From contig JANBPT010000254.1 in the NCBI GenBank assembly GCA_027575765.1, forward strand, positions 1 through 50,137: a stretch of DNA of 50,137 bases, written 5' to 3'. A program made the translations under genes and the position numbers. A model generated the notes under the pieces. That model worked only from the letters and a program-made list of their open reading frames with translations, was not told where the DNA came from and did no database searches. Of the stretch, positions 1 to 12,096 are shown in pieces (position 1 is the first letter of the stretch; each line of letters begins with the position of its first letter). Source of the stretch: Tieghemiomyces parasiticus (Eukaryota; Kickxellomycota; Dimargaritomycetes; Dimargaritales; Dimargaritaceae).

Positions 1-727
1 CGTGTACTGGGAAAATGGGCACTATACAGATTGGTAGCCATCGTCCGGTAGGATTGTAAATGTCCCCGCAAAGTATCAGCTCGGTCCAGGGCCGGGGGTG
101 GGACTGAAGGGCGTGCAGCCAATCCAGGCGGCTAGGGCTCTGCACAGGCGGAGGCGAGCACGAACATCGAACTAATAGAGCCTAGCCAATCTACCACACA
201 TTTTTAAGGTTCATCATTTATTGGGTGCCGCTACACCGTTCTCCAGGAAAGTTTAAAATAGGGGGCACCAAACATTGGCTGTAAAAGGTGGGTTAGAGGA
301 TACTCTAAGGCTCTTTTTCAAGTCCATGGGAGGTGCCAGTTTCTGCCCTTCCAATCTATTATCCCCCAAAGGATTCCAACAAGTATATCGACTTTTACAC
401 CAGCTTAATATGCTATTAACTCTATAATATATTGAGATGCAAATCAATAAACATTTGTGCAAATTACAAAGCAAGATCGAGCACGGCGTTGAGCCAAGGA
501 TTATATGCGAGGCGGGTAGATGCAAATAAGAAAGATTCGGAGATGAGGTGTATAAATCATATTAATATCAGCAAAGAAAAAGAACAGGTAGGAACATATT
601 TAGAGAGAGAGAAAGCTGTGCGTTATCATATTTGTACATTTGGCTAAGAGGCGAAGGAGGCAATTGAGAAGGTGTGTTTAGAGAGTAACTCTCAACGCTA
701 GTTGGCACGGAGCCTTTATGTCGGTCG
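1..727. other. Intergenic, 3' flank of the LRR-RhoGEF gene
   Basis: No gene is supported here. The first 180 bases are GC-rich; the rest is AT-richer and contains only short reading frames without coding character. I checked both strands at the left edge for the end of a truncated gene and found none. The segment next to 728 should hold the 3' UTR of the minus-strand RhoGEF gene, but no clear polyadenylation hexamer is visible on that strand. Confidence 0.6.
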
Positions 728-3700
728 TTAAAGCTGGAACCGGTTGTTGATCACGTAGACCCACCGTTCGAGCTCATCTGGGTTGCCCTGAAGGTAATAG
801 ATGCCTGTCGAGTCAACCAGACGGAGTGTGGTTCTATCCGGCATGATGGAGGCCGGGGCGACCTTGGTGTCTAAGCGCAGGACATTGATCAGATGCTGCT
901 GATGTGACGACGACAATTGGGACCCAATGACGCCGTGACCGTGGTTTGCGGTGCTATTGCTCGTCGCCGAAGCCATCTCAGAAGTGGCCGGGGAATAAGG
1001 TGTGATGGGGGCACCGGAGGGACCAGGGGACGTCGATTTCGTGCACTGAAGCATGATGTCGTTAAACAGGTAGAAGTGGAAAACCATGCCAATATGGTGC
1101 GACTTGATCCCCAATGGGTGTTTGCGAACGTTCCGTGTGGGCGTCACCTGGGACTCGAGGTACAGCATGCCGCGGCGGATGAATCGGCGGTGGGGCTGGA
1201 TGAGGTGGATGGCCGAGGACCCGCGGATATGGTGAGCAATTTGGATGATCTTGATATTCCGCTCCTGCTCGCGCTTCTTCTCGTTGATCTCATCTGCCCT
1301 GACCTGTATCTCAGCTAGGGCGCGCTGGAGTTCGTTGTGGTCCGGGTGTGTCACCGGGGTGCACGCCAGGAGCTGCTCGAGTAGTAATTTATAGCGGGGG
1401 ACCCGCTGGACGGGAAGCAGGAGGTAGCCCAGAAGGTTCAGTTGGTTGTGGTCTGGCTGACGCTTGGCCAAGGCTAAAAACTTGGCAAACTTTTTGCGTG
1501 ATTTCTCCAGGTCGGTCAGCAAACGGGTGGCGTGGTCAAAGTTGTTGACGTACACCGAGTAGATGCGAATAAAGGCAGCGTTACGTAAAAACACACCGCC
1601 AACGCGGGCTTCGATGTCGGTACCGGCGGCGGCCTGAATGGTGGCTTCCAGCTCCGGGAGGATGTGATCACGATGAAAGAGTAGGATGGAATCCACATTG
1701 CCAAATATGGTCTTGATCTCGGCCGGCGTGAGGACCGTCTGGTATTTGGTGGCGTACGAGGCCGCGTCGGTCGCTGCCGTGGCCTGGCCACCCCGGAGTG
1801 ACTTAACGAAGCTATTGGTGCTGAAGGGGGTCTGGAGGCCGGATAGACCGAATCCCTTAAAGGGCGCACCGCCGGGAGTAGGCAGGGTGCCAGAGTTAAG
1901 TTCCGCCAACGTATCGTCAGAGACCTTTGGCGAGCCCGTTGACCCACGCAAAGCAGTTCCGCCATAAGCAGTCCCGTCGTCCTCCTCATCATCAGGGTAG
2001 CCTGTGGGCTCAGCATGACCGGGTACCAGGTTGAAGTACGAGTCGTCCCCGGGACCAGGTGCCGAACCCGTGAGGACTGGGGAGGTCCGGTCCAGATCGC
2101 TGCTTGAATTATTAGCATGCGCACTGGTCGCGGGGGTGGTCGTGGTGGGAGCGATGCCGCAGGCCTTCCCGATGGTGGGGTCCAGCGGACACACATACAC
2201 TTTGATGAGCCGGACGAGGCAATCCACGTAGGTCCGCTCCGTATCGAGAATTTCGCGCAGGATGCACTGTCGCTTAGCACGGAGTGCCGGTGAGTCCTCC
2301 AGCAGGTAGATGGCATGGGGCCGGGAAGTGTCCATGGACGGGGCTCCATTGCTGATATGGGCGACGCGGTGAGCCTGGGACAGGGTGTTGAGCGGATCCA
2401 CCGACACCCGTCTCAGCATGACGTGGGCACCGGCTTCCTTCTGCTTAGCCAAGTCACTGTGCTTAATCTTGGCGGCCAGAGCGGCCTTTTCGGCTGTGTG
2501 CGGATCCAAGTCCCACTCGTCACGCAGACGATCCAGAAGCTGGGGGAGCTCGGGCATCACGGGCGCAGTCGACGGATGATAGGTGACAGGCACCCCGGCC
2601 GGGACCCGGACGGCCAGTGCCGTATGGTGGGCGGCAAGTTGGGCCGGGGTGGGTTCGGAGGGCGACGGCTTGACGGAAATGTTGAGCGGGGGCACTGGGG
2701 GCATGGCTTCCATCGGCCGGTGGTATTTGGCCATGGCCAGTGGTGACCGCGAGTGGTCTGCCTCGGACCCTCCGGAAGCCGCCTCTGACGAGTAGAACGA
2801 GGGTTCGCTGGCGGTGGCCGTTGTGTCTCGAGAAGTGGTTGAAAAGAGGGACGACACAGATGCCTGAGACGCGTGGCGGGACCGGGACCTGCTCGTAGGG
2901 ATTGCACCGGCAATTTCGGTCGGATCGATCTGGAGACACAGGGCCGTACCGGAAGGGCTCTGGTAGGTAGGCGGTGTCACGACGGCTCGGGTACTCAGAG
3001 AGCTCAGTTCACCAGCCGCAGCTTGTGGCGGAGTGATGGCGGACCGAGGCGATTCGGTATCAGTTGGGCTGTCAGGCGGACTAGCATATGGTTCGTGATC
3101 GTTGGCGCCAGAGGAGCATTGGATATCCTTGGCCGCAGTAAATGGAATCTGCTGCGGCCGGGACACAAGGGGCGAGGTGTGCGCGGACTTGGGCAAGATG
3201 GCTGGTGCAACACGCTGAAGGCGGGGCGAGCCTGGTAACGACTTGCTGGCCAACATCGCGGGGGGCTGCGGAGTAGACGGACTTGGGCCGGGTGAGGCAA
3301 GCTCGGCGCCGGACAAGTCGGTAGCGGATCGAAGAACGGGACTCGGTTGGACTGATGGGGAGGCCGCTAGCGCAGCATGGCCGTGGCGGATGTAAGTGGG
3401 CAAGGGTAGGTCCGGGTAGGACGCGTAGGTCGGGGCGGGGGAAGTGACAGCAGAGGCCGGAACGACAGGAGACACGGCCTGTGACCGGGCCTGCCAGGCC
3501 ACAGCATGGGACAATGGGATTTCACCGGAAGCGTGGTAGGCCTGCGACAAAGTTGGCGTGGAGATCTGGCGGGAGAGGGTACGGGACCGGCTACTGGTGG
3601 GACCGGTTACGGGCAGGACGGGGGGGAAGGTCCGCAGGTCGTGCATGCTGCTGGCCAGGTTAGTCGGGGTGCTTCCAGGCTCCGGAGCGGGAGGGCGGAA

Positions 3701-4873
3701 GGTTCGGATGTTGAGAGCACCAGTACCAATGGGGTGTGTCGGGAGGGGCTCGGTGGTCACATTGGCGGCTATATCGCTCTCCTCGGCCCCACGGGAGGTC
3801 CGTCTCTTCGTCAATTTACTCATGAGCCTTGCCGCACCGCGAGTGATAGCGGTGCCCTTCAATTTGGGAAACCGTTCGGTTTCCCCGGACGTGGCCTTCG
3901 CCGAACCTTGTTCCCCGTGTAAGTACGCCCCCATGGCTGTCGAATGGGCGGTCCGCTCAGAATCGGCCAGAGACACCGCGGACTTTGACATGGGGTGAAT
4001 TCGGATGGCCGAACCGAGAGTGGGCTGGCCAAGCTGTTCGCCAGCCGGACTGACAGCGGCGGTGAGAGCCGGAAGGGAATTGCTGGGTGGCACGCCGATA
4101 GCGCCCCGAGTCGGGACGGATGATGACAGGGGCACAGTGCCTTGAGTCAGCGCACGCACGTCAGCGTTACGGGGCTCTGGCGGGCCCGCATTGGGTGTGT
4201 CGTATTGCAGTAACGGCTGGAACAACTCGGTTGCCAACTTCGTAAAGGGGTTACCCTGCACCAGCAGGGTCTGCAGGTGACCGGAGAGAAGGCCAATATA
4301 GCTTGGCAGGGTGACCAACTGGTTAAAGCTGATGTCGAGATAGCGCAGGGACCCCAACTGGGTTATGGCGAAATCAAGCTGCGAGAGCTGGTTAAACGAC
4401 AGGTCAAGTACCTCCAGCTGCGCTAGCCGGCCGACGGCCTCAGGAAACCGCGTGAGCCGGTTGTGGCTGAGGTGAAGCTCGCGGAGGTTATACAGGAAGC
4501 CCACCTCAAAGGGGAGTTCGTCCAGATGGTTGTGGTTTAGAATCAGGCGACGCAGTCCATAGTAGTCGCGGCATAGGGTCTGAGGTAGCCGCGTCAGGGA
4601 CGTGTAGCTGATATTTAACCCTTCGCAGGGACCGTTCGGCAGTGGGAGGTGGGTAAGGGGTCGGCCAGAAAGATCGAGATACCGGCCCTCGGGTTGGTCG
4701 ACGACAGAGTTGCGCGCTGTGGTCGGGAGCGAACCGGCAGCCACACTCGGCGTGCGGTCGTCACTCCACCGTTCCGAGTCGGACGAAGAAGGTCGTCGAA
4801 GGTAGTGTGACTCGCCGGAGGCGGCGGCCGGGGAACCGGCCATGTGCGACAGGGTGGTGGACAAGGTGTCCAT
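728..4873 (-). CDS. LRR-RhoGEF (DH-PH) protein, Rho-family GTPase exchange factor
   Basis: A 1381-residue protein with leucine-rich repeats followed by a Dbl-homology (DH) and pleckstrin-homology (PH) pair, so it should load GTP onto a Rho/Cdc42-type GTPase at the cell cortex. About six LRRs lie near residues 65-215 (units such as LRELHLSHNRLTRFP and LRYLDISFNQL). A long Ser/Pro/Thr-rich linker fills about 215-860. The DH domain starts near residue 865 (ILREILDTERTYVDCLVRLI) and ends near 1205. Its last long helix contains LLLPVQRVPRYKLLLEQLL, the DH signature. The PH domain follows to the C terminus (HFYLFNDIMLQC ... ELERWVYVINNRF). Low-complexity insertions interrupt both DH (about 145 residues) and PH. 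The open frame extends 33 bases further upstream but only to a GTG; the first ATG is at 4873 and I use it. No intron is needed. A linked LRR and DH-PH is not a standard yeast architecture. The target GTPase cannot be read from the sequence. Confidence 0.93.
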   Translation of the reverse strand: MDTLSTTLSHMAGSPAAASGESHYLRRPSSSDSERWSDDRTPSVAAGSLPTTARNSVVDQPEGRYLDLSGRPLTHLPLPNGPCEGLNISYTSLTRLPQTLCRDYYGLRRLILNHNHLDELPFEVGFLYNLRELHLSHNRLTRFPEAVGRLAQLEVLDLSFNQLSQLDFAITQLGSLRYLDISFNQLVTLPSYIGLLSGHLQTLLVQGNPFTKLATELFQPLLQYDTPNAGPPEPRNADVRALTQGTVPLSSSVPTRGAIGVPPSNSLPALTAAVSPAGEQLGQPTLGSAIRIHPMSKSAVSLADSERTAHSTAMGAYLHGEQGSAKATSGETERFPKLKGTAITRGAARLMSKLTKRRTSRGAEESDIAANVTTEPLPTHPIGTGALNIRTFRPPAPEPGSTPTNLASSMHDLRTFPPVLPVTGPTSSRSRTLSRQISTPTLSQAYHASGEIPLSHAVAWQARSQAVSPVVPASAVTSPAPTYASYPDLPLPTYIRHGHAALAASPSVQPSPVLRSATDLSGAELASPGPSPSTPQPPAMLASKSLPGSPRLQRVAPAILPKSAHTSPLVSRPQQIPFTAAKDIQCSSGANDHEPYASPPDSPTDTESPRSAITPPQAAAGELSSLSTRAVVTPPTYQSPSGTALCLQIDPTEIAGAIPTSRSRSRHASQASVSSLFSTTSRDTTATASEPSFYSSEAASGGSEADHSRSPLAMAKYHRPMEAMPPVPPLNISVKPSPSEPTPAQLAAHHTALAVRVPAGVPVTYHPSTAPVMPELPQLLDRLRDEWDLDPHTAEKAALAAKIKHSDLAKQKEAGAHVMLRRVSVDPLNTLSQAHRVAHISNGAPSMDTSRPHAIYLLEDSPALRAKRQCILREILDTERTYVDCLVRLIKVYVCPLDPTIGKACGIAPTTTTPATSAHANNSSSDLDRTSPVLTGSAPGPGDDSYFNLVPGHAEPTGYPDDEEDDGTAYGGTALRGSTGSPKVSDDTLAELNSGTLPTPGGAPFKGFGLSGLQTPFSTNSFVKSLRGGQATAATDAASYATKYQTVLTPAEIKTIFGNVDSILLFHRDHILPELEATIQAAAGTDIEARVGGVFLRNAAFIRIYSVYVNNFDHATRLLTDLEKSRKKFAKFLALAKRQPDHNQLNLLGYLLLPVQRVPRYKLLLEQLLACTPVTHPDHNELQRALAEIQVRADEINEKKREQERNIKIIQIAHHIRGSSAIHLIQPHRRFIRRGMLYLESQVTPTRNVRKHPLGIKSHHIGMVFHFYLFNDIMLQCTKSTSPGPSGAPITPYSPATSEMASATSNSTANHGHGVIGSQLSSSHQQHLINVLRLDTKVAPASIMPDRTTLRLVDSTGIYYLQGNPDELERWVYVINNRFQL

Positions 4874-7700
4874 AGTGAAAGAATAGGGCAAAATATTCGG
4901 GGCCACAAACGAGCAGGTGAGGGTCTTGGCGACGGTGGCGAAGCGTCGATGGGCTTAGAAGCGGAGTAGGGCAGAGGCTTGGCCTCGGCTATATCGTTTA
5001 AAGAAGGCAGAAACGTGGTAGTGGGGCAGATAAAGTTAAATGAAAATGATGAAGTGTGGCGAGAAAACGGATAGAGAAGTTAGGATGGGCCCGTCGCGTG
5101 CGGGTGAGGCGTGTGGGGCGAGATGGGTATATAATAGCGGGCGGGACGCGGGGCTATGTAACGAAAATGGGATATGAGCGGGAGGACGGTGGGTGGAGTA
5201 GGGTCAGGTACAAGGAGGTGAGAAATGGGCTGGGGCGAGGGATGGCGGAGAGGTAAGTCAGAAAGAGCAGACTGCTGACGGTCCAACTACTGCGCTCCAA
5301 CGCGGCGACTAGATGCAGGAGAGAGCAAACAGTCCAGCAGGTCGACTGGGTAGGAGGGGCGGGCGAGTAGGTGGTAGGCCGGTCATTAACAAGAAGAGGT
5401 ATCGGAGGGAGAGAGAGATGGAGTAGCAGCCCAAAATAGGGGGGCGGCGACTAGCGTAGGGACCGAGTGATTCAGGGGGGAACAATGCAAGCTAATGTGG
5501 GCGGAGCAGTCGGGCGACCAAAACAAGGGGAGCGGGGTCGGTGAAGTGATAGAATGTGGGCGGAGGTAGTGGAAGCCGTGAAGCACCGGGGAGAGATGTG
5601 TGCTAGTGCGGAGCAAGTGATTGTTCAGAGAGGAGGAAAAAAGAAAGGATAACGTGGCTGGAAGCGACAGCGGTGTAGTTGCGCAGGAGCCACTGCTAGT
5701 CGTCCCATTAGACTCTTATATGAGGTAATGGAGAGTAAAGGGAGTTTCGGCACCTTACGGTTCCAGAAACCCCCCCCCCCGACGGTCGTTGAGAGCTGGG
5801 GTTGCAAGTGAGGGTGCGCGATGCCCTACCAGCCAGGCAAGGAAAACATGACCGTGTGGGGGGGGATCGAACGAGTGAAAACAGACAACGATTGACTGAT
5901 CACCCTCCAAGTACCCTTTCCTTCCTCCCTCTGAGCTGCTCAGCCACTACTAGAGTGCCCTGACTGCCACATTAAGCAAGCCCGGGTGTCAGGATATGGA
6001 TCAGCCGCTGGAATCTTCATAGTTCGGCCAACCTTTTTTCAGGCTTCCCCTGTCCTCCCTGGATGGCCACAACAGTGACTAGCACCCATTGTCAGGGCAA
6101 AGGAATTGCATCCGATCGAGGCAGCGAGACGAGACTGCAGTGCCCCCCCAAGTCAGTCACATCCGGCAAGGCCGGGAACCTTCACACATGTTGAGCTCCC
6201 ACGGCATGGTAAGGAAAATAAAGAGAAAAATAGCGACCGGGAGGCAGCTTGGTAGATAAAAATGATACAACCCTCACCTCCGCGCCTATAAGGGCCTGGA
6301 CTGTGTCGCACCATAGAATCAAAAAGTCAGATAACTGATAAAGAGCGAAGGGTCCTGTAAAAAACAGGTTGTATAACTTACCAAGTGGTACACGGTAGCA
6401 GACCGGTGGCCGTGAAGAGCGCTGGACGAGGGCCGGAGCAGCACCTAATGTCGAGGGGGGAGAGGTTCGGGACGGTCGTGGTGAGGTAGGTAGTGAATAG
6501 TAATGATAAAGGGCGGCGGGCTAGGTGGAAGGGAGGCGGGTGTTTGGTTGGGCTGGAAGGTATACAGGATATTGTGAAATTCTTAGAGTTATAATTTAAC
6601 TAAGGAAATGGGGCTGAGTGTAACTATGGATAGTGAGGAAGACGACGTAAGCGCTAGTGTATTGCGTAAGCAACCAAGAAAAGGAAAGAGGAAAGGCAAA
6701 GTGGTGTGTACGAGGAGAAATCAAGTTAGGCAATTAGAATGACGACATTGGAACTGAACGAAGACCACTTCGTCAAACTAATGATCCAATGGGGCGTAGG
6801 TTTTGAAACAAACGGAAAAGGTCGGTGGTATGGGCGTAGAAAAGTCGACGGCGGCAGTGGCACCAGCAACGAGAAGGGCGGAAGAAGAGAGGGTGAGGAG
6901 GTAAGGTTATTGCGCTGAGGCGTTAAATGCGCAAGTCACGTCAAGAGAGAGAAAGGTATTCAAGGGGCGCCCGTCGTTTCCAGGGTCAAACACGGGGGAG
7001 GGGTAAATGGGATTACGCGCAAAGTTGACTTGGTAGCTAGCAATAGACGACGTGAGCCAAGCGGAGAGGGACGTGAGTGAGTTCATGCGGCTTTGCAGCA
7101 TGCGAGAAGCGATAACGAATGTGAGGAGGGGAATCGGTATCGCTGAGCCCCTTTCTATATACTACGGGGCGCCAGGGTTTGGTAAGGGGCAGTAGGAAGT
7201 GTGAGGGTGGTTTAGGCTGCCAGGCCTATGGACATGGGGCTGAGAGGTATCACTGTTGTAAACAACGATGAGTGCAAGTCGAACGGTGAGCTTTGTGGGA
7301 TTACCCGAGTAGTAAAGGGGCGTATTAAAGAAACCTGGGGAGGAACAGAGAGAGAGAGAGGGAGAGGGAGAGAGAAAAGGATGCAGACGGTGTTTAGAGC
7401 CTAGAGCGGTAAGCGGGGTGAGAAAACGACCAGCTGTCGCTGAGGTGAGCACGAATAAAGGAGGGGCAAAGAGTGGCTCGGTAGGTGGCGGGGGCTAGGA
7501 AAAGGCAGAGCTCAAGTTCACAGGGGATTAAGAATGATTATGACAAGGTGGCGCGACTAAATTAACGACGGGGACAAGAGCGTACTGGCGGCCGGCTTTA
7601 GTTGGCTAGGGAGCCTCCGGGGTGGTAAGGTGGTACGATAACTGGCAAGGTATAGTGAGGTAAAGGCGGGCGATTACGGATGCAAGGCCAGGCGGCGCAG
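4874..7700. promoter_or_regulatory. Probable promoter/5' region of the LRR-RhoGEF gene, pyrimidine-rich on its strand
   Basis: From about 4900 to 5700, and again from 6380 to 7690, the plus strand is strongly purine-rich. The strand of the upstream-lying RhoGEF gene is therefore CT-rich, as is common in fungal promoters and 5' UTRs. The segment includes a GA microsatellite (about 7347-7361), an 11-C tract (5770-5780), an 8-G tract (5858-5865), and a TATATA motif near 7153 with a small minus-strand reading frame (6907-7101) downstream of it. No supported gene. A non-coding upstream exon of the RhoGEF gene in the second purine-rich block is possible but unproven. Confidence 0.35.
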
Positions 7701-10700
7701 CTTAGCCCTTAAATACCGCGACCACCTTACCCCCCCTGCTATTGAGAGCGATTACATTGGCCCACATGAGTCCACGGCAGTGGTATAAACCAGTCAGTGC
7801 TCGTCATTTCCTTGTATGGGGAAGCCGCAGCTACTGATGAGAGGGAAGAGCCTCCCACCTGAACTACGTGCAAGTGTGAATGGGTCTATCTGCGTGGGAG
7901 CAGATAGGGCGCCGGCGGTAACGTGGCTGTTCGTGGCCGCCATTTTCACTTTTACGTAACCTCTATTCTCTATGCGCGGTGCTGGCCCATGGGCCTGCTA
8001 ACAACACTATCTGCAAGACCTGTCGTCCAGGCGGGGTAATGGGTGGAAAGTGGCGGCGGATACATGCATAGTCCTTAGGACCCTAGCCTTGTGACTATGT
8101 TGAAAAGGGGCTGCACATATGTATGCAACCCCGCAGGCCGTAGTCCCGAGGAGTGGCAGTTGCGTAGAAGCCGCAGCATACAGCAACAGCAAAGATACCC
8201 TCGCACCGTATACATTGTCCTGGGGCCGGGTCATTGGGGCCGAGGCATCATGTCATTGGCGCGTGCGGCCTGGGTGGCCCAGCCAGGCGCTCGAGCCGGC
8301 GAGGTTGCTAGCTATTCAAACTCAGGCTGGTCCGGTCTTGGATGGATACAGGAATACCCGCCCACATAGCTTGGCCGAGATAGGGCCATGGCGGGCCACG
8401 TTGGTCCCACCCCGGCGAGCTTTCAATGCTGCATGTTAATCAGGTACGGCCGTTCTCTCCCGGTGAGTCGACGTACGTGATTCCATGTAACAAATCGTGA
8501 GGTTTCCATGCGGCAGAACTTGGGCGTGCCGAGTTCATCGGCCCGCAGTTCGCAGTCTGGTGTTCTAGTGGACAGCTGCATAGATGCGACTCCTGGCGTA
8601 TTACCCACACATGCGCATCCACCTTAAGCATATACGTCTTTTTGAGTCGGGTGGCACAGACGACTCACGATACAATCTCAGAATAAACGGTTTCGACCGG
8701 GGGGTGTTTTTTATTTTTTTATCATTCGAGCTTACCGTCCCTAGCAGGTGGGTGGCTAATAGACTACGTACAGCGATCAGAGTGGGCAGTGCACTGTGGA
8801 TTGTGAGGTTACAGATCAACCCCCCCCCCCATAAATCAAGGCTCCCCGGCAACAGTAGGCGGGCTGGGAGGCTACTCTCACCCTGGACCCGAAATATCCG
8901 AGAATCTGGCCGTGGTGTCATGGTGCATTATCACATGGAGTCAGTCCCTTTAAAGGCGGACGGTTCGATGCAGGCAGTCGGCGGCACAGGCGTGCACGAC
9001 GGTGGAAGGCGGGGAAAGCTGGTGGTACATCCGGACCTACCGGCCAACGTGTGGGCCGGCTTGGCGCGCCACGCCCAACGATTGGGGCACTGGGGATTGG
9101 TTCAGTTCGAGCGAGCTAGACACGCGCCTTTCGTTGGTTCGGCTGCCATCTAGCTTACGGGTCTACCCACGACCGCCCATTGCTTATTGGCTAGGACTCC
9201 AGAAAGAGAACCCCGGTCTGTCTGCGAGGTTCGCATGGTTGGCCAAAGTCCCGTCCGGCCGACGGTTATGGAAAACTTGGCTCCTCGTACAGGCAGTGGG
9301 AGAAACGTAAGGAATATATTAGAGGTTTTCTCGGAAATGCGGGCATTTAATGGTGTGGGGCACAGCCGTCGGAAAAATAGATGCGGAAGGACGGGGGGGG
9401 GGCAGGTGAAACCTAGCGCCAAACCACCGGCCAACGTGCGCGGTCCATGGGTTCCGCCATTGAGCGATAGGCCCTCCCAAAAAAGAAAGAACGGAGACAC
9501 CTTCGCGTTCGTCCGAACGGGTGGACCTGCCCTGACAGCTGGGTGCCACGTTGGTTCGAGCTTTCCCTCAGCCACCCTTTCGCCTTCTTCCTGTCCCACC
9601 ATCCCAGGGTGGGTTTGCTCTGGTACCCAGTTAGACGGGATACTGAGTGGTGGTGATTACAGAGGTGGCGGCCGGTGGAATTTTGTTGGTGGCCAACTGG
9701 GAAAGGGCCGTAGAAACGGTATTCATTCGGTGGGTGGCGCCTGGTTAGGACCCTCTTATCCTGCGTGATCGGTATGAGGGGCGGGACACTCGTCAGCCTA
9801 CCTAAGGTTAGCCCTGCCGCCACCCCTCTCCTCAAGACACCCTCGTCGTGCTAATTATTCACGGGTCGCTCCCTGTACCGGATATGGTCCTCAATCGATA
9901 CGATCAAGGTCCTCGTAGGATAACATAAATGGTGGTATGGTTTTCTTCCCCGGAGGCATATCACGTCAGAGTGTGGACAGTGTTGGATTGCCGTACTAAA
10001 CATACCGTTTGCAGCCCGCTTCTATTTTTAATGGCACCGTCGATCAGGCGACGACAGGTGGTAAGCCGGAGCTGGTACTTACTGTGCTCGGTTACGTCGT
10101 ACCTCAAGTGGGATGGCGATTCAAATTGGGGTCAAAGGCCCGCAAAATCGAGGGTGATTGGTTCGGGGCAGCGCGACTCAGCCGTGGTGGTAATCGATCC
10201 ACGTCGTTTCGCTTACGTGCCCATCTTAGCCATAACCGCGCCAGTCGTCGCAGAGGGGGAACTTCCGTATCACTGTTGTGGCCTTTAGGCGGTTCAAAAA
10301 AGGCGTGGGCTCCATTCGTCACCATTTGGGAAGACGTAGTGGCTGCACGTATCCCTGCAGTGTAACGATTTTGCGAATAGTAGTGGTGAAGCGACTAGGG
10401 AGACGAAGGGCGAACTGATGACGTTTGGCTAGTGGATCAGTGTGCCCCCCCCCCGGTTTGGTAATGAGCGCACCCAGTAGTGTACTACATGAATGCCAAC
10501 AATGCCTGGATCATAACATTGTATCGGCAAGATTACGGAAAGCCCACCCGACCTCAATAATTCGACGAGATGATGTCTCCGCCAGTGGGATACCTTGTTA
10601 TTGTTGACACTTTGCCCAGACGGGTACCGCCTTGAGTGATCAGCCCCTAGTGCCGTAGAAGGGGGAGAGGGAGGAGCAATGGGTGAGGGTGTGGGTGTGC

Positions 10701-12096
10701 GATCCAGGGGCTTCCTTTCCAGTGCTTCTGAGGAAACTCCAACCAATCCCCCCAAACTAACTGGCGATCAGCCCAACCAGGGCGCCCGCAAGCTCAAGGT
10801 CTTCCGCTCCGATTTTGCCGTTAGCGGTGGGAGTTGGCGGATCCTAAGCGACCGTTGGTTACTATCGAAATCAAAACAACGGTAGTGACGGCTGAGCGAG
10901 CATGGTGTGGGGGGGGGAGGGCAATCTACCGGGACTTCCAGCAACTGGTGCCAACTTGGGGTATCAGTCATTCATACTAAGCAACGCATCCCTGGCCCAT
11001 TTAGGACCACGTAGGGTGACCCCGAATGGCCGAGTACCCCGGTTCTCGCGCCAGATAATGCCTTGCACACCGTGTCGACCCTCGGCTAGGGTAATAAGCG
11101 AAGTCAAGCATGCCGGCTGTGGTATCGGCTGTGATGTAGAGGCAGTACCAGGCGCTGATTCACGCCTTGGCCTGGGAGGGGGCGGCGTCGTTAATCCATA
11201 GCTGTCAGACTACACATTCCAAAGCACATAGTTTACTGCAAATGACCAGGCCCAATTCAGGATGGCTATCTACCGGCGCGGTTCGCCGATCGGGGTGCGA
11301 ATCTTGGTAAGACCCGCAAAATATTAAAAAGGACCCTTTAATTCAAGTGATGAGCACCATCATGTTCGGTAGTGCCCAACTCGAACCTTGAGACCAATTA
11401 GGCCAACGGATACCATATCTACTTGAATTCTAAGGCTGTAATACAGTGCCAAATCGGGAGGAGAGACCGTAGCCATGCCGAAAAATCTCAGTCAGCAACC
11501 CGCTTCTCACTTGCCAAGGGCGAAGGCAGCCGGCGTTGTCAGCAGCTAATAGGTCAAAGGCTGACCGGTTAGCCGGAGTTAAGCCCACCGGATTATGACC
11601 TGCCCAGCGAACTCGTTCCAACCTCTTTGAATCGCTCGGATATACGCCAGTGGAATGCTCCCTATGAACCGCAACTATACAAGGCGGGTGCAGTACTCTA
11701 TCGTCCAAGGACTTAGCTTTAGGCTATGGGCGTATTTTTTTTTTCTTCTCTAGACACCACGCCAATACCTACTCCCAGTCCACTCTACCCCACCGGTGTG
11801 GGGTTCTGGGGAAGGAGAGGTCCCGTGGCATGCGAGCATGAACGTGGTTATGGATCCCCGCCAACTCTCGTCACCCGTGATTCCCTTTGGTTCATCAGCC
11901 ACGTACACAAACTCTGTCGGACATTATCGAGTACTGCTCATGTTTACATCTCCTATCCGTTTCCCACCCCAATTGTTTCCCGTCATTCCACGTACCATAT
12001 TTCGTGGTCCCCCCAGTGGCACCATCGCATTAGCCCCGTCTTATTCGATCCTGACACCTTACTCCCACCGTCTAGCGGGCATCTCGTCGACTCGCA
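7701..12096. other. Gene-free region with many overlapping chance reading frames
   Basis: No credible gene was found. Frames of 100-190 residues on both strands between 8580 and 9840 overlap one another, often begin with GTG or TTG, and show no recognisable domain or conserved motif. They look like products of locally stop-poor GC-rich DNA. Homopolymer tracts occur at 8820-8830 (C), 9393-9402 (G), 10445-10454 (C) and 10909-10917 (G). The last few hundred bases should hold the promoter of the nucleoporin gene, but I see no TATA box at a useful distance. Confidence 0.5.

Noticed and set aside
7831..7870. CTGATGA followed by a hairpin, resembling a hammerhead ribozyme core
   Set aside because: The GAAA block after stem II and a cleavage-site stem are missing.
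8584..9768. Overlapping reading frames of 100-193 residues on both strands
   Set aside because: Frames overlap on several registers, many start at TTG or GTG, and none has a domain, repeat or consistent codon bias. They look like stop-poor GC-rich DNA.
11385..11400. TCGAACCTTG, resembling a tRNA T-arm on the minus strand
   Set aside because: The T-stem does not pair and no A-box or acceptor stem was found at the right distance. Similar near-hits at about 5863, 9552 and 49635 failed the same test.
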